From positions 124,001 to 188,000 of the forward strand of contig NZ_LMDI01000076.1 of NCBI RefSeq assembly GCF_001425785.1: a stretch of DNA of 64,000 nt. Direction: 5' to 3'. How positions within the stretch are numbered: position 1 is the stretch's first letter; each line of letters opens with the position of its first letter. Shown piece by piece: positions 52,072 to 61,145 of this stretch. The position numbers and the translations under genes are program-made. This DNA comes from Rhizobacter sp. Root1221 (lineage in GTDB: Bacteria > Pseudomonadota > Gammaproteobacteria > Burkholderiales > Burkholderiaceae_C). The notes under the pieces were generated by a model. That model ran no database searches and was not told the origin of the DNA. It worked only from the letters and a program-made list of their open reading frames with translations.

Positions 52072-53205
52072 TCAACCCTTCTTCGCCGGCGCCGCGCCGC
52101 GGCCGAAGTAGTGGTTGTAGGCCATCTTGAAATCGACCGTGTAGTCGTTCTGCCACTGGCAGGCGCGCGCGGCGAAGGCCCGCTGCGACTCGAGCACCTT
52201 CTTGAACAGCGGGTTCTCGGCCGCCTTCTTCTCGATGGTCTTGTCCCATGCGGCCAGCTGCGCGCGCAGCACCGCGTCGGGGGTCTTGTAGAACTTGATG
52301 CCCTGCTGCTTGAGCGCCTGGTAGTCGGCCGAGTTGCGCTCGATGGCCTTCCAGCTCATGTCGGCCGAGGCCGCCTGCACGGCGTAGTCGATGATGGCCT
52401 TCAGCTCGGCAGGCAGCGCGGCGAGTTTGGTGCGGTTGAAGAGGATCTCGAACTGCTCGCCGGACTGGTGGAAGCTTTGCAGCATGCAGTTCTTCGCCAC
52501 GTCGGGGAAGCCCAGCACACGGTCGCTCGACGCGTTGTTGAACTCGGCCGCATCGATCAGCCCGCGATCGAGGGCCGGCACGATCTCGCCGCCCGGCAAC
52601 GGGTTGACGGCCGCGCCCATCTCGGTGAACACGTCCACCGCCAGCCCCACGGTGCGGAACTTGAGGCCCTTGATGTCCTCGGCCTTCGACACCGGCTTCT
52701 TGAACCAGCCGAGGGGCTGCGTGGGCATGGGGCCGTACAGGTACGACACGACGTCGAGGTTCAGGCTCTTGTAGATTTCCTCGACGAGTGCCTTGCCGCC
52801 GCCGTAGTTGTGCCACGCGAGCACCATGTTGGCATCCATGCCGAAACCCGGGCCCGATCCCCACAGCGCGAGCGCCGAGTTCTTGCCGTACCAATACGCC
52901 ACCACGCCGTGGCCGCCGTCGAGCGTGCCCTTGCTGACGGCGTCCAGCAACTGGAACGCGGGCACCACCGAGCCGGCCGGCAGCACCTCGATCTTCAGGC
53001 GGCCGCTCGCCATGTCGTTGACCTTCTTGGCGAAGTCCTGCGCGTACTCGTGGAAGATGTCCTTCGCCGGCCACGTGCTCTGGAATCGCAGCGCCACGGG
53101 CTGTGCCGTGGCGATCATCGGGGCGGCGAGTGCCCCTGCGCTGCCGGCGGCCACGGCCGTCTTCTTCAGGAAACGGCGACGAGGGGCGGAAGTTTTCTCG
53201 GTCAT
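52072..53205 (-). CDS. dctP: TRAP transporter solute-binding protein
   Basis: A 377-residue periplasmic binding protein of the TRAP DctP/TakP type. The N terminus has a twin-arginine-like RRRFLKKTAVAAG motif and cleaves near ATAQ. FQSTWPAKDIFHEYAQDFAKKVNDMASGRLKIEVLPAG opens the mature protein, and GLKFRTVGLAVDVFTEMGA contains the Arg that binds the ligand carboxylate. AAFNN in place (DAAEFNNASSD) and the mannonate/2-oxoacid-type layout suggest an organic acid ligand. AAGGAGCTC precedes the ATG. Confidence 0.92.
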   Translation of the reverse strand: MTEKTSAPRRRFLKKTAVAAGSAGALAAPMIATAQPVALRFQSTWPAKDIFHEYAQDFAKKVNDMASGRLKIEVLPAGSVVPAFQLLDAVSKGTLDGGHGVVAYWYGKNSALALWGSGPGFGMDANMVLAWHNYGGGKALVEEIYKSLNLDVVSYLYGPMPTQPLGWFKKPVSKAEDIKGLKFRTVGLAVDVFTEMGAAVNPLPGGEIVPALDRGLIDAAEFNNASSDRVLGFPDVAKNCMLQSFHQSGEQFEILFNRTKLAALPAELKAIIDYAVQAASADMSWKAIERNSADYQALKQQGIKFYKTPDAVLRAQLAAWDKTIEKKAAENPLFKKVLESQRAFAARACQWQNDYTVDFKMAYNHYFGRGAAPAKKG

Positions 53206-53345
53206 CGTGAGCTCCTTCTGGGGGAACGGGTTCGGCCGAATCACAGGGTCGGATCTGGGCGATCACCCACTGTCCTCCTCGGACCTGCGGTATTTCAACT
53301 AGGTCTAACCCGCGCGCGCCGTCACGTCCGAGGGGCGCGGGGGGT

Positions 53346-53921
53346 TCACTGACGCCCGGTGGCGCGCGCTTGCCAGCTGGCCTGCAGGCCGTCGAAAGCG
53401 GCCAGCACCCCCGCATGTGAAGGATGGGGGCCATCGAGCTGTTCGAGCGCCAGCAGCGTGGCCTCGAGCGTGGAGCGCTGGTCGGGTGCATGGGCGCGGC
53501 GCACCGTGTAGCGCGACGGCGGCGGCGCTTCGAGCGACAGGCGCGGCAGCCGCGCCAGCAGCGGGTTGGCGTGGCACATCAGGCGGCTCTTGCGCCAGGT
53601 GGCATCGAGCACCACGAGGCACCCCGGCCGGGATGGCCTCGGGGCACTGCCACCCCCCGGATACAGCAGCACCGCGTCGGGTCCGAGCCATTCGGCGAGC
53701 CGGGCCTCGTCGAACTGCTCGCCCACCTCCATGCGGCTGCGCTGCAGGCTCAGGTGCAGCAGGCGGCCCGATCCCTTCGCGTGGTGCACCTCCAGCGGGT
53801 GCTGCAGGATCAGCACCGGCGTGCGGTGGGGCACCTGCACCACCCGCCCGCACAGGCACGTGGCCTGCGGGCGAAGGCACTGCACGCAGTGCAGGCGGCG
53901 GGAGGTCGGGGGCGCGTCCAT
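53346..53921 (-). CDS. DTW-domain tRNA-uridine aminocarboxypropyltransferase
   Basis: A 191-residue protein of the TapT/YfiP family, which adds a 3-amino-3-carboxypropyl group to uridine in tRNA. The N-terminal cysteines LHCVQCLRPQATCLCG form the likely zinc site, HPLEVHHAKGSGRLL and PGGG precede the core, and the DTW motif appears as LDATWRKSRLM. YTVRRAHAPDQRSTLEA is the conserved C-terminal stretch. I start at the ATG just before the cysteine cluster. It is divergent from the GH78-like gene. Confidence 0.88.
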   Translation of the reverse strand: MDAPPTSRRLHCVQCLRPQATCLCGRVVQVPHRTPVLILQHPLEVHHAKGSGRLLHLSLQRSRMEVGEQFDEARLAEWLGPDAVLLYPGGGSAPRPSRPGCLVVLDATWRKSRLMCHANPLLARLPRLSLEAPPPSRYTVRRAHAPDQRSTLEATLLALEQLDGPHPSHAGVLAAFDGLQASWQARATGRQ

Positions 53922-54090
53922 GCGCACATTGTCAGGCGATCTTGAAGGCCCCCACCGCCGCGGCCAGCCGGCCGGCGATCCACGGCGGCCAGCAGCAGCG
54001 GACGCGTTCACCACCGGGTTTGCTGTTGAAGCTCGATTGCTGAAAACCCCATGGTGCAAGGACGAACCCTCACGCATAGTCACGGCGCGA

Positions 54091-54104
54091 TTGAAACGAT
54101 TCAA
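54091..54104. promoter_or_regulatory. LacI-type operator upstream of the GH78-like gene
   Basis: TTGAAACGATTCAA is a 14-bp near-perfect palindrome with a central CG, the classic form of LacI/GalR operators. It lies 16 bp before the glycosidase ATG, where bound repressor would block the promoter or start. The LacI-type gene at 57251 is the obvious candidate. A related half-site TTGGAACGACAA (57197-57208) lies before that gene. Confidence 0.65.
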
Positions 54105-54119
54105 CACTGGAGACAATCT

Positions 54120-57100
54120 ATGCAAGACGGATTGCTGGGCGGCCTGTCGGCGCGCGTTCGAAACAGTTCGGCATTCACGGCCATCCTCACGCTGGTGATG
54201 CTGGCCGGGACTTCGAGTACCAACGCGGGTACCCCATGGCCGACCAACCCCGACTGGCAGGCCTACAACATGGTGCCCACCAGCCCGTCATCGTGTCCCG
54301 TGCGCGTGCAGAGCACCTCGGGGAACGTGTCGAATGCGCCGGCCATCCTGTGCAACGGCGGTGGCGGGCTCACGCTGACCATGACGGCTGGCGGTCCCAC
54401 GCCGCGCGTGGTGCTCGACTACGGCAAGAACGTCGGGGGCATCCCATGGTTCGACGTCAGCACCGCTTCCGGCAGCCCGCAGATGAAGGTCGGCTACAGC
54501 GAGACCATGCTGTACCTGACCGACGACGGAGGCGACTTTCCACCTTTCCAGGGTTTCGGCAATGGTGAAGGTGCCGTCAAACGCGCTGACGTATACACCG
54601 TGGCGGGCCCGGGGCTCATCGTCAACCGCGCCACACAAGGTGGCCAGCGCTTCCAGGTCATCACGCTCACGAGCCCCGGCACGGTGATGCTGCGCGGCGC
54701 GGGCATCAACTACATCGCCGATCGCACGCAAGCCGCCAACTATGGCGGCTACTTCATGTCGAGCGACGACACGCTCAACAAGGTCTGGTACTCGAGCGCC
54801 TACACAGCGCAGCTTGGCGCCGTGCCGACACGCTCGCTGCCCGGCAGTTACCGAATCGAGAACGGGACGCTGAGCGCCTGGGGCAGCAACACCACCGGCG
54901 GCTCCGACATCGGCCTCTACACGCCGGGCACCGCCTGGGCCGACTACACGATGGCGTTCGACACCACCATCGTCAACCAGCAAGCCGGCTGGGCGGTCCG
55001 CTCACGCGACCCGCAGAACGGCCTGGTGTTCCTCCTGAACGCGAACACACTGCGGGCGTTCAACGTGGTTGGCAATGCCTACGCGCAGATCGCCTCCGTG
55101 GCGACGCCCTTCCCCATCAACGCCGGCACCTGGTACAGCATCTCGACCACGGTGAGCGGATCGACAGCGACGGTCAAGATCAACGGCACGCAAGCCTTGA
55201 GCGTGACCTCGAGCACCTTCGGCTCCGGCTCGGTCGGCTTTCGGCAGTGGGGATCGGAGGAGGCACGCTTTCGCAACCTCGCCGTCACGAGCGCGAACGG
55301 GGGCTCGCTGCTGAACCTCGCCTTCAACCATGCGTCGCACCTGGCCAGCTTCCGCGTGCCGGGCAGCAACGAGGTGCCGTCCATCCTCGACGGCGCGAAG
55401 CGTGACCGCCTCGTCTGGTCCGGCGACCTCGACACCGCGGGGCCCACCATGGCCTATACAGTCGGCAACAACGACTACCTCAAGGGATCGCTGCGGCTGT
55501 TCGCGACGCGCCAGCACAGCAGCGGATTCATCGAAGGCGTCGTGCCTGCGACGTACCCGATCATCAACGCAACCGGCCTGACGAGCGAGACCGGCTGGTA
55601 CTCGGCCACGTACTCCATGTACTTCGTACTGGGGCTGTACGACCACCTCATGCACAGCGGCGACCGGACCTTCGCGTCGTCGATGTGGTCGGCCCTGCAG
55701 CGGCAGCTCGCCTGGAACGCCACGCGGCTCGACTCGCGCGGCCTGTTCATCTCGCGCGCCGGCGATGGCGCCGACTGGGACTTCTACGACTCGGAAAAAA
55801 TCGGGGCGATCACCGAATTCAACGTCATCTACTACCGCTCGCTGCTGGCCGCAGCAGTCATCGGCGACGCCATCGGGCAAACGTCGGCGGCATCGTCCTA
55901 CCGGACCCGGGCGGACGCCTTGCGCACGGCCATCAACACGCACATGTACGACAGCACGCGCGGCGTCTACAGGATCAGCGACACGGTGCCGGCGATCGCA
56001 CAAGATGCCAATGCGCTCGCGGTGCTCGCGGGGGTACCGCCGGCAAGCGAAGTGCCGCGCATCCTCGCGGCGATGAAGACCGCGTTGTGGACGAACACGT
56101 ACGGCCCGATGCCCTTCAACGACTCGCACTTCAGACCGATCATCAGCACGTTCATCAGCGGCTACGAAGCGCAGGCGCGTTACCTCGCCAACGATTCCGC
56201 GAATGCGGAGCAGCTGATGCGCACGGTGTTCGGCCGGCTCACCGATCCGGCGAATGCGCAGTACACCGGCACGATGTGGGAGAACGTCGCGGCGAACGGA
56301 ACGCCCGGCCTGACCGCCCAGACGAGCCTGGCCCACGCCTGGGCGACGGGTGCGGTGACAGCACTCTCCGGCTATGTGCTGGGCATTCGGCCGACGGCGC
56401 CCGGATTCGACACCTGGCTGGTGCAGCCCCACCCCGGCACGCTGGACTGGGCCGTGGGCCAGGCCCCGACGCCGCACGGCGCACTGTCGGTGAAGTGGGC
56501 CGGCCAGCGCGGCGTGGGCCAGTTCTCCGCGGAGGTGACGGCACCCACGGGCACGTCCGGCACGATCGCCGTCCCCACCTACGGCGTGGCGAACCCGGTC
56601 GTGAACATCAATGGCGTGGCGGTCTGGCGCAACGGTGCCTTCATCGCCGGTCCCGCGGCGACGAGTGCATCCACGGACGGCCAGTTCGTGTACCTGAACG
56701 GCATCCAGCCCGGCACCCATGTCGTTGCATCGAACCCCGGCAACGCCGGTCTTCCGTCCGGCTTCACGACGTGCGCGGCGGAGAACGGCAGCTGCGCCGT
56801 CAGCGGAAACCAGACCGCGGCCTTCGGCGCCAACGGCATCTACATCTACAAACCGGCCAGCGCTTCCTTCGCATGCAGCGTGGCAACCTTCAACGACCCC
56901 GACTACGGATTCGCCAAGTCGTGCGCTGTCGGAGGGACCGTTGCCACGCCGCCCAATGGCGCCTTCTGTGCCGCGGAGAACGGCTTGTGCAGCTTCTCCG
57001 GCACACGAACCGTTGCGTATGGGACGGCGTCCAGCGCCACCACCAAGTCGATCGGGGGTGGAACGCCGTGTACGAATGCAGTGTTTGGCGATCCCGCGCC

Positions 57101-57134
57101 GGGAATGTCCAAGAGTTGCTTCATCGTGCCCTGA
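54120..57134 (+). CDS. Secreted GH78-like (alpha-L-rhamnosidase-type) glycoside hydrolase
   Basis: A 1004-residue exported protein with signal peptide about 1-36. An N-terminal beta domain (to about 235) is followed by an inserted LamG/DUF1080-like jelly roll (about 236-397). The (alpha/alpha)6 barrel (about 400-770) opens with DGAKRDRLVWSGDL and ends with TMWENVAANGTPGLTAQTSLAHAWATGAVTALSGYVLGI, the GH78 pattern. A beta domain follows (to about 865), then two Cys-rich repeats (884-936 and 949-1000), each with CAAENG and SC near its end. GGAGA precedes the ATG. Rhamnosidase activity is a family inference. Confidence 0.85.
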   Translation: MQDGLLGGLSARVRNSSAFTAILTLVMLAGTSSTNAGTPWPTNPDWQAYNMVPTSPSSCPVRVQSTSGNVSNAPAILCNGGGGLTLTMTAGGPTPRVVLDYGKNVGGIPWFDVSTASGSPQMKVGYSETMLYLTDDGGDFPPFQGFGNGEGAVKRADVYTVAGPGLIVNRATQGGQRFQVITLTSPGTVMLRGAGINYIADRTQAANYGGYFMSSDDTLNKVWYSSAYTAQLGAVPTRSLPGSYRIENGTLSAWGSNTTGGSDIGLYTPGTAWADYTMAFDTTIVNQQAGWAVRSRDPQNGLVFLLNANTLRAFNVVGNAYAQIASVATPFPINAGTWYSISTTVSGSTATVKINGTQALSVTSSTFGSGSVGFRQWGSEEARFRNLAVTSANGGSLLNLAFNHASHLASFRVPGSNEVPSILDGAKRDRLVWSGDLDTAGPTMAYTVGNNDYLKGSLRLFATRQHSSGFIEGVVPATYPIINATGLTSETGWYSATYSMYFVLGLYDHLMHSGDRTFASSMWSALQRQLAWNATRLDSRGLFISRAGDGADWDFYDSEKIGAITEFNVIYYRSLLAAAVIGDAIGQTSAASSYRTRADALRTAINTHMYDSTRGVYRISDTVPAIAQDANALAVLAGVPPASEVPRILAAMKTALWTNTYGPMPFNDSHFRPIISTFISGYEAQARYLANDSANAEQLMRTVFGRLTDPANAQYTGTMWENVAANGTPGLTAQTSLAHAWATGAVTALSGYVLGIRPTAPGFDTWLVQPHPGTLDWAVGQAPTPHGALSVKWAGQRGVGQFSAEVTAPTGTSGTIAVPTYGVANPVVNINGVAVWRNGAFIAGPAATSASTDGQFVYLNGIQPGTHVVASNPGNAGLPSGFTTCAAENGSCAVSGNQTAAFGANGIYIYKPASASFACSVATFNDPDYGFAKSCAVGGTVATPPNGAFCAAENGLCSFSGTRTVAYGTASSATTKSIGGGTPCTNAVFGDPAPGMSKSCFIVP

Positions 57135-57250
57135 GGTTCGTGAGACCAGGCTCGAGGGATTGCTCGAGGGGCAGCTACAGAGAGTGCGTAGGCGAATTGG
57201 AACGACAATGCGAGCCCGGTCACATTGCTTCCACTACGCACCGCCTGGAA

Positions 57251-58324
57251 ATGCCACGCCAGCCCCGATCTGCCGACGACACACTCCGCACCGGTGCACC
57301 CGCCGTGAGCGTCCATGACGTGGCCCGCCGGGCCGGCGTCTCGCTGGGCACGGTGTCCAACGCGCTCAACCGGCCACAGGTGGTATCGCCGGACACCCTC
57401 GAGCGGGTACGCAAGACCATCGACGAACTCGGCTATGTCCGCAACGAAAGCGCGCGACAGCTCAGGGCGGGTCGAAGCAGGACGATCGGCCTCGTCGTGC
57501 TCGACGTGGGCAACCCTTTCTTCATCGACGTGGCGCGAGGCGTGGAGGATGCCGCCAACGCGGCCGGCCTCGCCGTCATCCTCTGCAACAGCGACGCGAG
57601 CACGGCAAAGGAAGACAACTACCTCGACCTGCTCGAACAGCTGCGCGTGCGCGGCGTGCTCATCACGCCGGTGGACACGGTCGGCCCTCGCCTGGAAGCG
57701 GTGAGGCAGCGCGGCACGCCGGTGGTGCTGCTCGACCGGCATGCCCGCAACAAGAACCAGAGCTCGGTGTGGGTGGACGACGTCCTGGGCGGTGAACTCG
57801 CGGTCGACCACCTCCTCGAGACGGGGCACAAGCGCATCGCGTTCGTCGGCGGAGCCGCCAAGGTCAAGCAGGTCGAGGATCGACTGAAGGGCGCGCAACG
57901 CGCGATCCGCCGCTCCGGCAAGGTCGACATCGAATTCGGCGTGCACGTGGCACCTTCGCTCAACACGGTGGGGGGCATCGCGGCTGCTCGACAACTCCTG
58001 GCCATGAGGCCGCGTCCCACGGCGGTCTTCTGCGTGAACGACCTGATCGCGCTCGGCGTGCTGCAGGTGGCGCTGGAGATGGGCCTGCGCATTCCGCACG
58101 ACGTCGCGATCGTCGGCTACGACGACATCGAGTACGCGGCGGCCGTCTCGCACCCGTTGTCGTCGGTACGTCAACCGCGGCGCCTGATCGGCCAGACAGC
58201 CGCGAAGTTGCTGATGGACGAGGCCGAGGCTGGGGAAGACCACCGGCACCAACAGATCGTCTTCAAGCCGGAACTCATCATCCGTCAGTCGACCGATATG
58301 CGGGGCAAGACACCGCGCGCGTAG
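57251..58324 (+). CDS. LacI-family transcriptional regulator
   Basis: A 357-residue repressor. The HTH is VSVHDVARRAGVSLGTVSNALNRPQVVSPDTLERVRKTIDELGYVRNESARQLRAGRS, including the hinge helix. The ligand-binding half is a periplasmic-binding-like fold with TIGLVVLDVGNPFFIDVARGVEDAA, AFVGGAAKVKQVEDRLKG and DVAIVGYDDIEYAAAVSHPLSSVRQP. I start at ATG 57251; a GTG at 57305 would also retain the HTH. It follows the GH78-like gene by 116 bp and probably senses a sugar released by it. Confidence 0.9.
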   Translation: MPRQPRSADDTLRTGAPAVSVHDVARRAGVSLGTVSNALNRPQVVSPDTLERVRKTIDELGYVRNESARQLRAGRSRTIGLVVLDVGNPFFIDVARGVEDAANAAGLAVILCNSDASTAKEDNYLDLLEQLRVRGVLITPVDTVGPRLEAVRQRGTPVVLLDRHARNKNQSSVWVDDVLGGELAVDHLLETGHKRIAFVGGAAKVKQVEDRLKGAQRAIRRSGKVDIEFGVHVAPSLNTVGGIAAARQLLAMRPRPTAVFCVNDLIALGVLQVALEMGLRIPHDVAIVGYDDIEYAAAVSHPLSSVRQPRRLIGQTAAKLLMDEAEAGEDHRHQQIVFKPELIIRQSTDMRGKTPRA

Positions 58325-58386
58325 GCTGCTCCAGCATCGCTGGCTGCTTCACATGACCACAACCGACGACGGATGCCACGGCCCCA

Positions 58387-59172
58387 TCACACCGGGGGAG
58401 GCGCTGCCATGCCCCGCATGACGGCCGCGGTGCGCGTCTCCACCCCGAGCTTCACGTAGATGTGCTCCAGGTGCTTGTGCACCGTGCGCGGGCTGATCGA
58501 CAGCAGCGCGGCGATGTCGGCGTCGGTCTTGCCGCAGGCGAGCCAGCGCAGCACCTCGCGCTCGCGGGCCGTGAGGCCCGCCGGGGCCGGGTCGGGCCGG
58601 ACGGGCGCCAAGGGCACCGGCACGCCATCGGACGGCGCGTTGGCCGACCGGCAGGCATGGGCGTACAGGAACGCGAGGTGCGGGCGCAGCAGTTCGAGCC
58701 GCTCGCGGTCGCGCTCGCCGAAGTCGAGCCCGCGCCGGTTCAGCACGATGCTGACCAAGGTGCGGTCGTCCTGGAACAGCGGCACGGCGATGGCGTGTTC
58801 GAGCCCGATCCGCCGGTAGTAGTCGCCGTACAGCGCACTCTGGTGGTATTCACGGGCGCTTTGGAGGTCGGAGATGCGCTGCGTGTATCGCCCCCCACGG
58901 AGGCCGTGATACCGCACGAGCGGGTGGTCGAAGAAATGGCGGTCGAAACACTCGAGGGCGTCGGCCCCCAGGCGCACGCCTGGCGTGCTCACCACCTGGC
59001 GATGGCCGCTGCGCAGGTCGCACACCGAGAGCGTGGTGAGCTCCGAGGCCACGAAGTCGTTGAGCGCCGTCACCGCGGCAAGGGCGAAACCGTCGACCCC
59101 GGCCGACTGGGCCTCGATGCGGGCCAGCAGTTGCAGGGCCGTGGCGTAGTCGTTGCGCGTGAGGTGGTTCAT
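58387..59172 (-). CDS. LuxR-family regulator with GAF-like sensor
   Basis: A 261-residue regulator. The N-terminal part (about 20-190; LARIEAQSAGVDGFALAAVTALNDFVASELTTLSVCDL and YRRIGLEHAIAVPLFQDDRTLVSIVLNRRG) looks like a GAF-type sensor. The C-terminal HTH is LTAREREVLRWLACGKTDADIAALLSISPRTVHKHLEHIYVKLGVETRTAA. I use MNHLTRND as start; ATGs further upstream in MRMRMRQRPG are possible. It is divergent from the methyltransferase gene. Confidence 0.88.
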   Translation of the reverse strand: MNHLTRNDYATALQLLARIEAQSAGVDGFALAAVTALNDFVASELTTLSVCDLRSGHRQVVSTPGVRLGADALECFDRHFFDHPLVRYHGLRGGRYTQRISDLQSAREYHQSALYGDYYRRIGLEHAIAVPLFQDDRTLVSIVLNRRGLDFGERDRERLELLRPHLAFLYAHACRSANAPSDGVPVPLAPVRPDPAPAGLTAREREVLRWLACGKTDADIAALLSISPRTVHKHLEHIYVKLGVETRTAAVMRGMAAPPPV

Positions 59173-59328
59173 CAGCGGCCCCGGTCGCTGGCGCATACGC
59201 ATACGCATTGCTGCGTATTGGCGCCCTGCCCCGGCCGGCGCGACCATGTGCCGGTGCGGGCTGCCTCCCTGTTCCATCGAGTATAGGCAGTGCCACGCGT
59301 GATCGCTACTGCGCGTGAAGGAGATGTC

Positions 59329-60384
59329 ATGGCCATCGACGAAGGGAAACTCAACGCGTTCATGGAACGGTTCGTCCAGGACATCGGCGCCGTGTTGCAC
59401 GCGGCCACCGTGTCCGCCGGCGACCAGCTGGGCCTGTACAAGGCCATCGCCAAAGGCGCCGGCACCGTGGAGCAGCTCGCCAAGCGCACCGAAACCGATA
59501 CACGTTACCTCCGTGAGTGGCTCGCGGCCCAGGCGGCCAGTGGCTACGTCGAGTACGACCCTGCCACGGCCCGGTATTCGATGACCGAGGAACAGGCTTT
59601 CGCGCTGGCCGAGGAAGGCAGCCCCGCCTTCGTGCTCGGGGCGTTCCAGATCGCCACGGCCCAGTACAAGGCCATCCCGAAGATGGTCCAGGCCATGCGC
59701 ACCGGCCTGGGCCTGGGCTGGCACGAACACGACCCGGCGCTGTTCCAGGGCACCGAACGATTCTTCCGCCCGGGTTATGCGGCCAACCTCGTGAGCCAGT
59801 GGCTGCCCGCACTGGACGGCATCGAAGCGCGCCTGCAGTCGGGCGCCCGCGTGGCGGACGTGGGCTGCGGACACGGCGCGTCTACCGTGCTGATGGCCCA
59901 GGCCTACCCGAAGTCGACGTTCGTCGGCTACGACTACCACGGTCCGTCGATCGAGCGGGCTCGCGCGCAGGCGAAGGCTGCGAACCTGGACGGGCGTGTG
60001 ACCTTCGAGGTAGCCAGCGCCAAGAATTTCCCCGGCAGCGCCTACGACCTCGTCACCGTGTTCGATTGCCTGCACGACATGGGCGACCCGGTTGGTGCCG
60101 CCGAGCACGTCAAGGCCAGCCTCAAGCCCGACGGCACGTGGATGATCGTCGAGCCCTTCGCCAACGACCGGCTGGAGGACAACCTGAACCCGGTGGGGCG
60201 CGTGTTCTACGCCGCATCCACCTTCATCTGCACCCCGGCCTCACGCGCGCAGGAGGTCGGCTTGTGCCTGGGCGCACAGGCCGGTGAAGCGCGCATGCGC
60301 GAGGTGGTCACCGCGGGGGGCTTCCGCCAATTCCGCCGTGCCGCGCAGACGCCCTTCAACCTTGTCTACGAAGCCCGCCCCTGA
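59329..60384 (+). CDS. SAM-dependent methyltransferase
   Basis: A 351-residue enzyme. The N-terminal winged-helix region (about 1-95; GLYKAIAKGAGTVEQLAKRTETDTRYLREWLAAQAASGYVEY) resembles the dimerisation domain of O-methyltransferases. The class I methyltransferase core has motif I VADVGCGHGASTVLMAQAYP, then VGYDYHGPSIERARAQA and DLVTVFDCLHDMGDP. AAGGAG precedes the ATG. Its substrate is unknown. A DUF1059 gene follows 20 bp after the stop. Confidence 0.9.
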   Translation: MAIDEGKLNAFMERFVQDIGAVLHAATVSAGDQLGLYKAIAKGAGTVEQLAKRTETDTRYLREWLAAQAASGYVEYDPATARYSMTEEQAFALAEEGSPAFVLGAFQIATAQYKAIPKMVQAMRTGLGLGWHEHDPALFQGTERFFRPGYAANLVSQWLPALDGIEARLQSGARVADVGCGHGASTVLMAQAYPKSTFVGYDYHGPSIERARAQAKAANLDGRVTFEVASAKNFPGSAYDLVTVFDCLHDMGDPVGAAEHVKASLKPDGTWMIVEPFANDRLEDNLNPVGRVFYAASTFICTPASRAQEVGLCLGAQAGEARMREVVTAGGFRQFRRAAQTPFNLVYEARP

Positions 60385-60404
60385 CCTTGCTGAAAGGAGA
60401 CACC

Positions 60405-60623
60405 ATGTCACGCCAATTCATCGATTGCCGCGAGTTCCCGAGCGACACGCACTGCAGCGTCGCACTCGCCGCGGACAGCACGAAGGAACTGCTCGAAGCC
60501 GCCGTGCAACACGCCGTGGCCGTTCACGGGCACAAGGACTCGCCCGAACTCCGCGAGCAGCTCACGAAGCTGTTCAAGGCCGGCACACCACCGCTCGCCG
60601 CCCCGATCGCGAAGGCCGCGTGA
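60405..60623 (+). CDS. DUF1059 domain protein
   Basis: A 72-residue soluble protein. FIDCREFPSDTHCSVALAADSTKELLEAAVQHAVAVHGHKDSPELREQL is the DUF1059 domain. AAAGGAGAC precedes the ATG. It is likely co-transcribed with the methyltransferase. Family function is unknown. Its stop overlaps the -35 region of the tRNA promoter. Confidence 0.9.
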   Translation: MSRQFIDCREFPSDTHCSVALAADSTKELLEAAVQHAVAVHGHKDSPELREQLTKLFKAGTPPLAAPIAKAA

Positions 60624-60647
60624 ACCTCGCCCGCGTGGCCCTATAAT
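60620..60647 (+). promoter_or_regulatory. Sigma-70 promoter of tRNA-Gly
   Basis: A perfect -10 TATAAT (60642-60647) lies 10 bp before the tRNA. GTGAAC (60620-60625) is a partial -35 at 16-bp spacing. It overlaps the end of the DUF1059 gene, so the tRNA has its own promoter. Confidence 0.7.
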
Positions 60648-60657
60648 GCGCGGCTAC

Positions 60658-60731
60658 GCGGGTGTAGTTCAATGGTAGAACGGCAGCTTCCCAAGCTTCA
60701 TACGAGGGTTCGATTCCCTTCACCCGCTCCA
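60658..60731 (+). tRNA. tRNA-Gly (anticodon CCC)
   Basis: A 74-nt cloverleaf. Acceptor GCGGGTG pairs with CACCCGC, the D arm is GTTC-AATGGTA-GAAC, the anticodon loop is TTCCCAA, the T arm contains GGTTCGATTCC, and the genome encodes CCA. The anticodon stem GCAGC/GCTTC has one C-U mismatch at pair 28-42; GCTGC would pair fully. Confidence 0.95.
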
Positions 60732-60734
60732 AGT

Positions 60735-60762
60735 AACCTGTTGACCATCAACAGGTTTTTCT
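60735..60762 (+). terminator. Rho-independent terminator of tRNA-Gly
   Basis: AACCTGTTGA (60735-60744) pairs perfectly with TCAACAGGTT (60748-60757) over a CCA loop and is followed by a T-rich tract. It starts 4 bp past the tRNA. Confidence 0.9.
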
Positions 60763-61145
60763 GTTTCTGGGGCATCGCCATTGTGGGTACGGTGCGGAAC
60801 CCATCGAGTTGAGGCGCCCCCGGGTCGCCGGCAACCGGTAGAAGCAGAAGCGCGGCGAACCGGACAACGGCGAGCATCAGGCCACGCGCCGTCGGCTTGA
60901 ACGCCCTTCCCTGACCTCGGCTCTTCCAAGCAGCGAGGCCATCATCCGCGTGCGCAGCGCCGGACGGCCTATGGTTCGATGCGAACTGCGGGACCGGCGA
61001 TTCGCGTCACACGGCAGTCGCGGCTTGTAGTGCCCCATCCCGCTGAAGAATTGCCAGACGACGCTCTCGGCCCGGCGCTCGACCAGCGACGTGTCGGGCC
61101 GCCAGGCTTTTGCAACGCCGACTCAATGATCAAGTGCCACCAAGC
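60763..61145. other. Gene-free stretch downstream of tRNA-Gly
   Basis: I see no supported gene in these 383 bp; the open frames lack recognisable protein character and ribosome binding sites. No second copy of the tRNA 3' end, integrase gene or IS end was found by eye, so an island junction at the tRNA cannot be shown. Confidence 0.4.

Noticed and set aside
60658..61145. Integrative element inserted at tRNA-Gly
   Set aside because: No integrase gene, no second copy of the tRNA 3' end and no direct repeats were found in the window.
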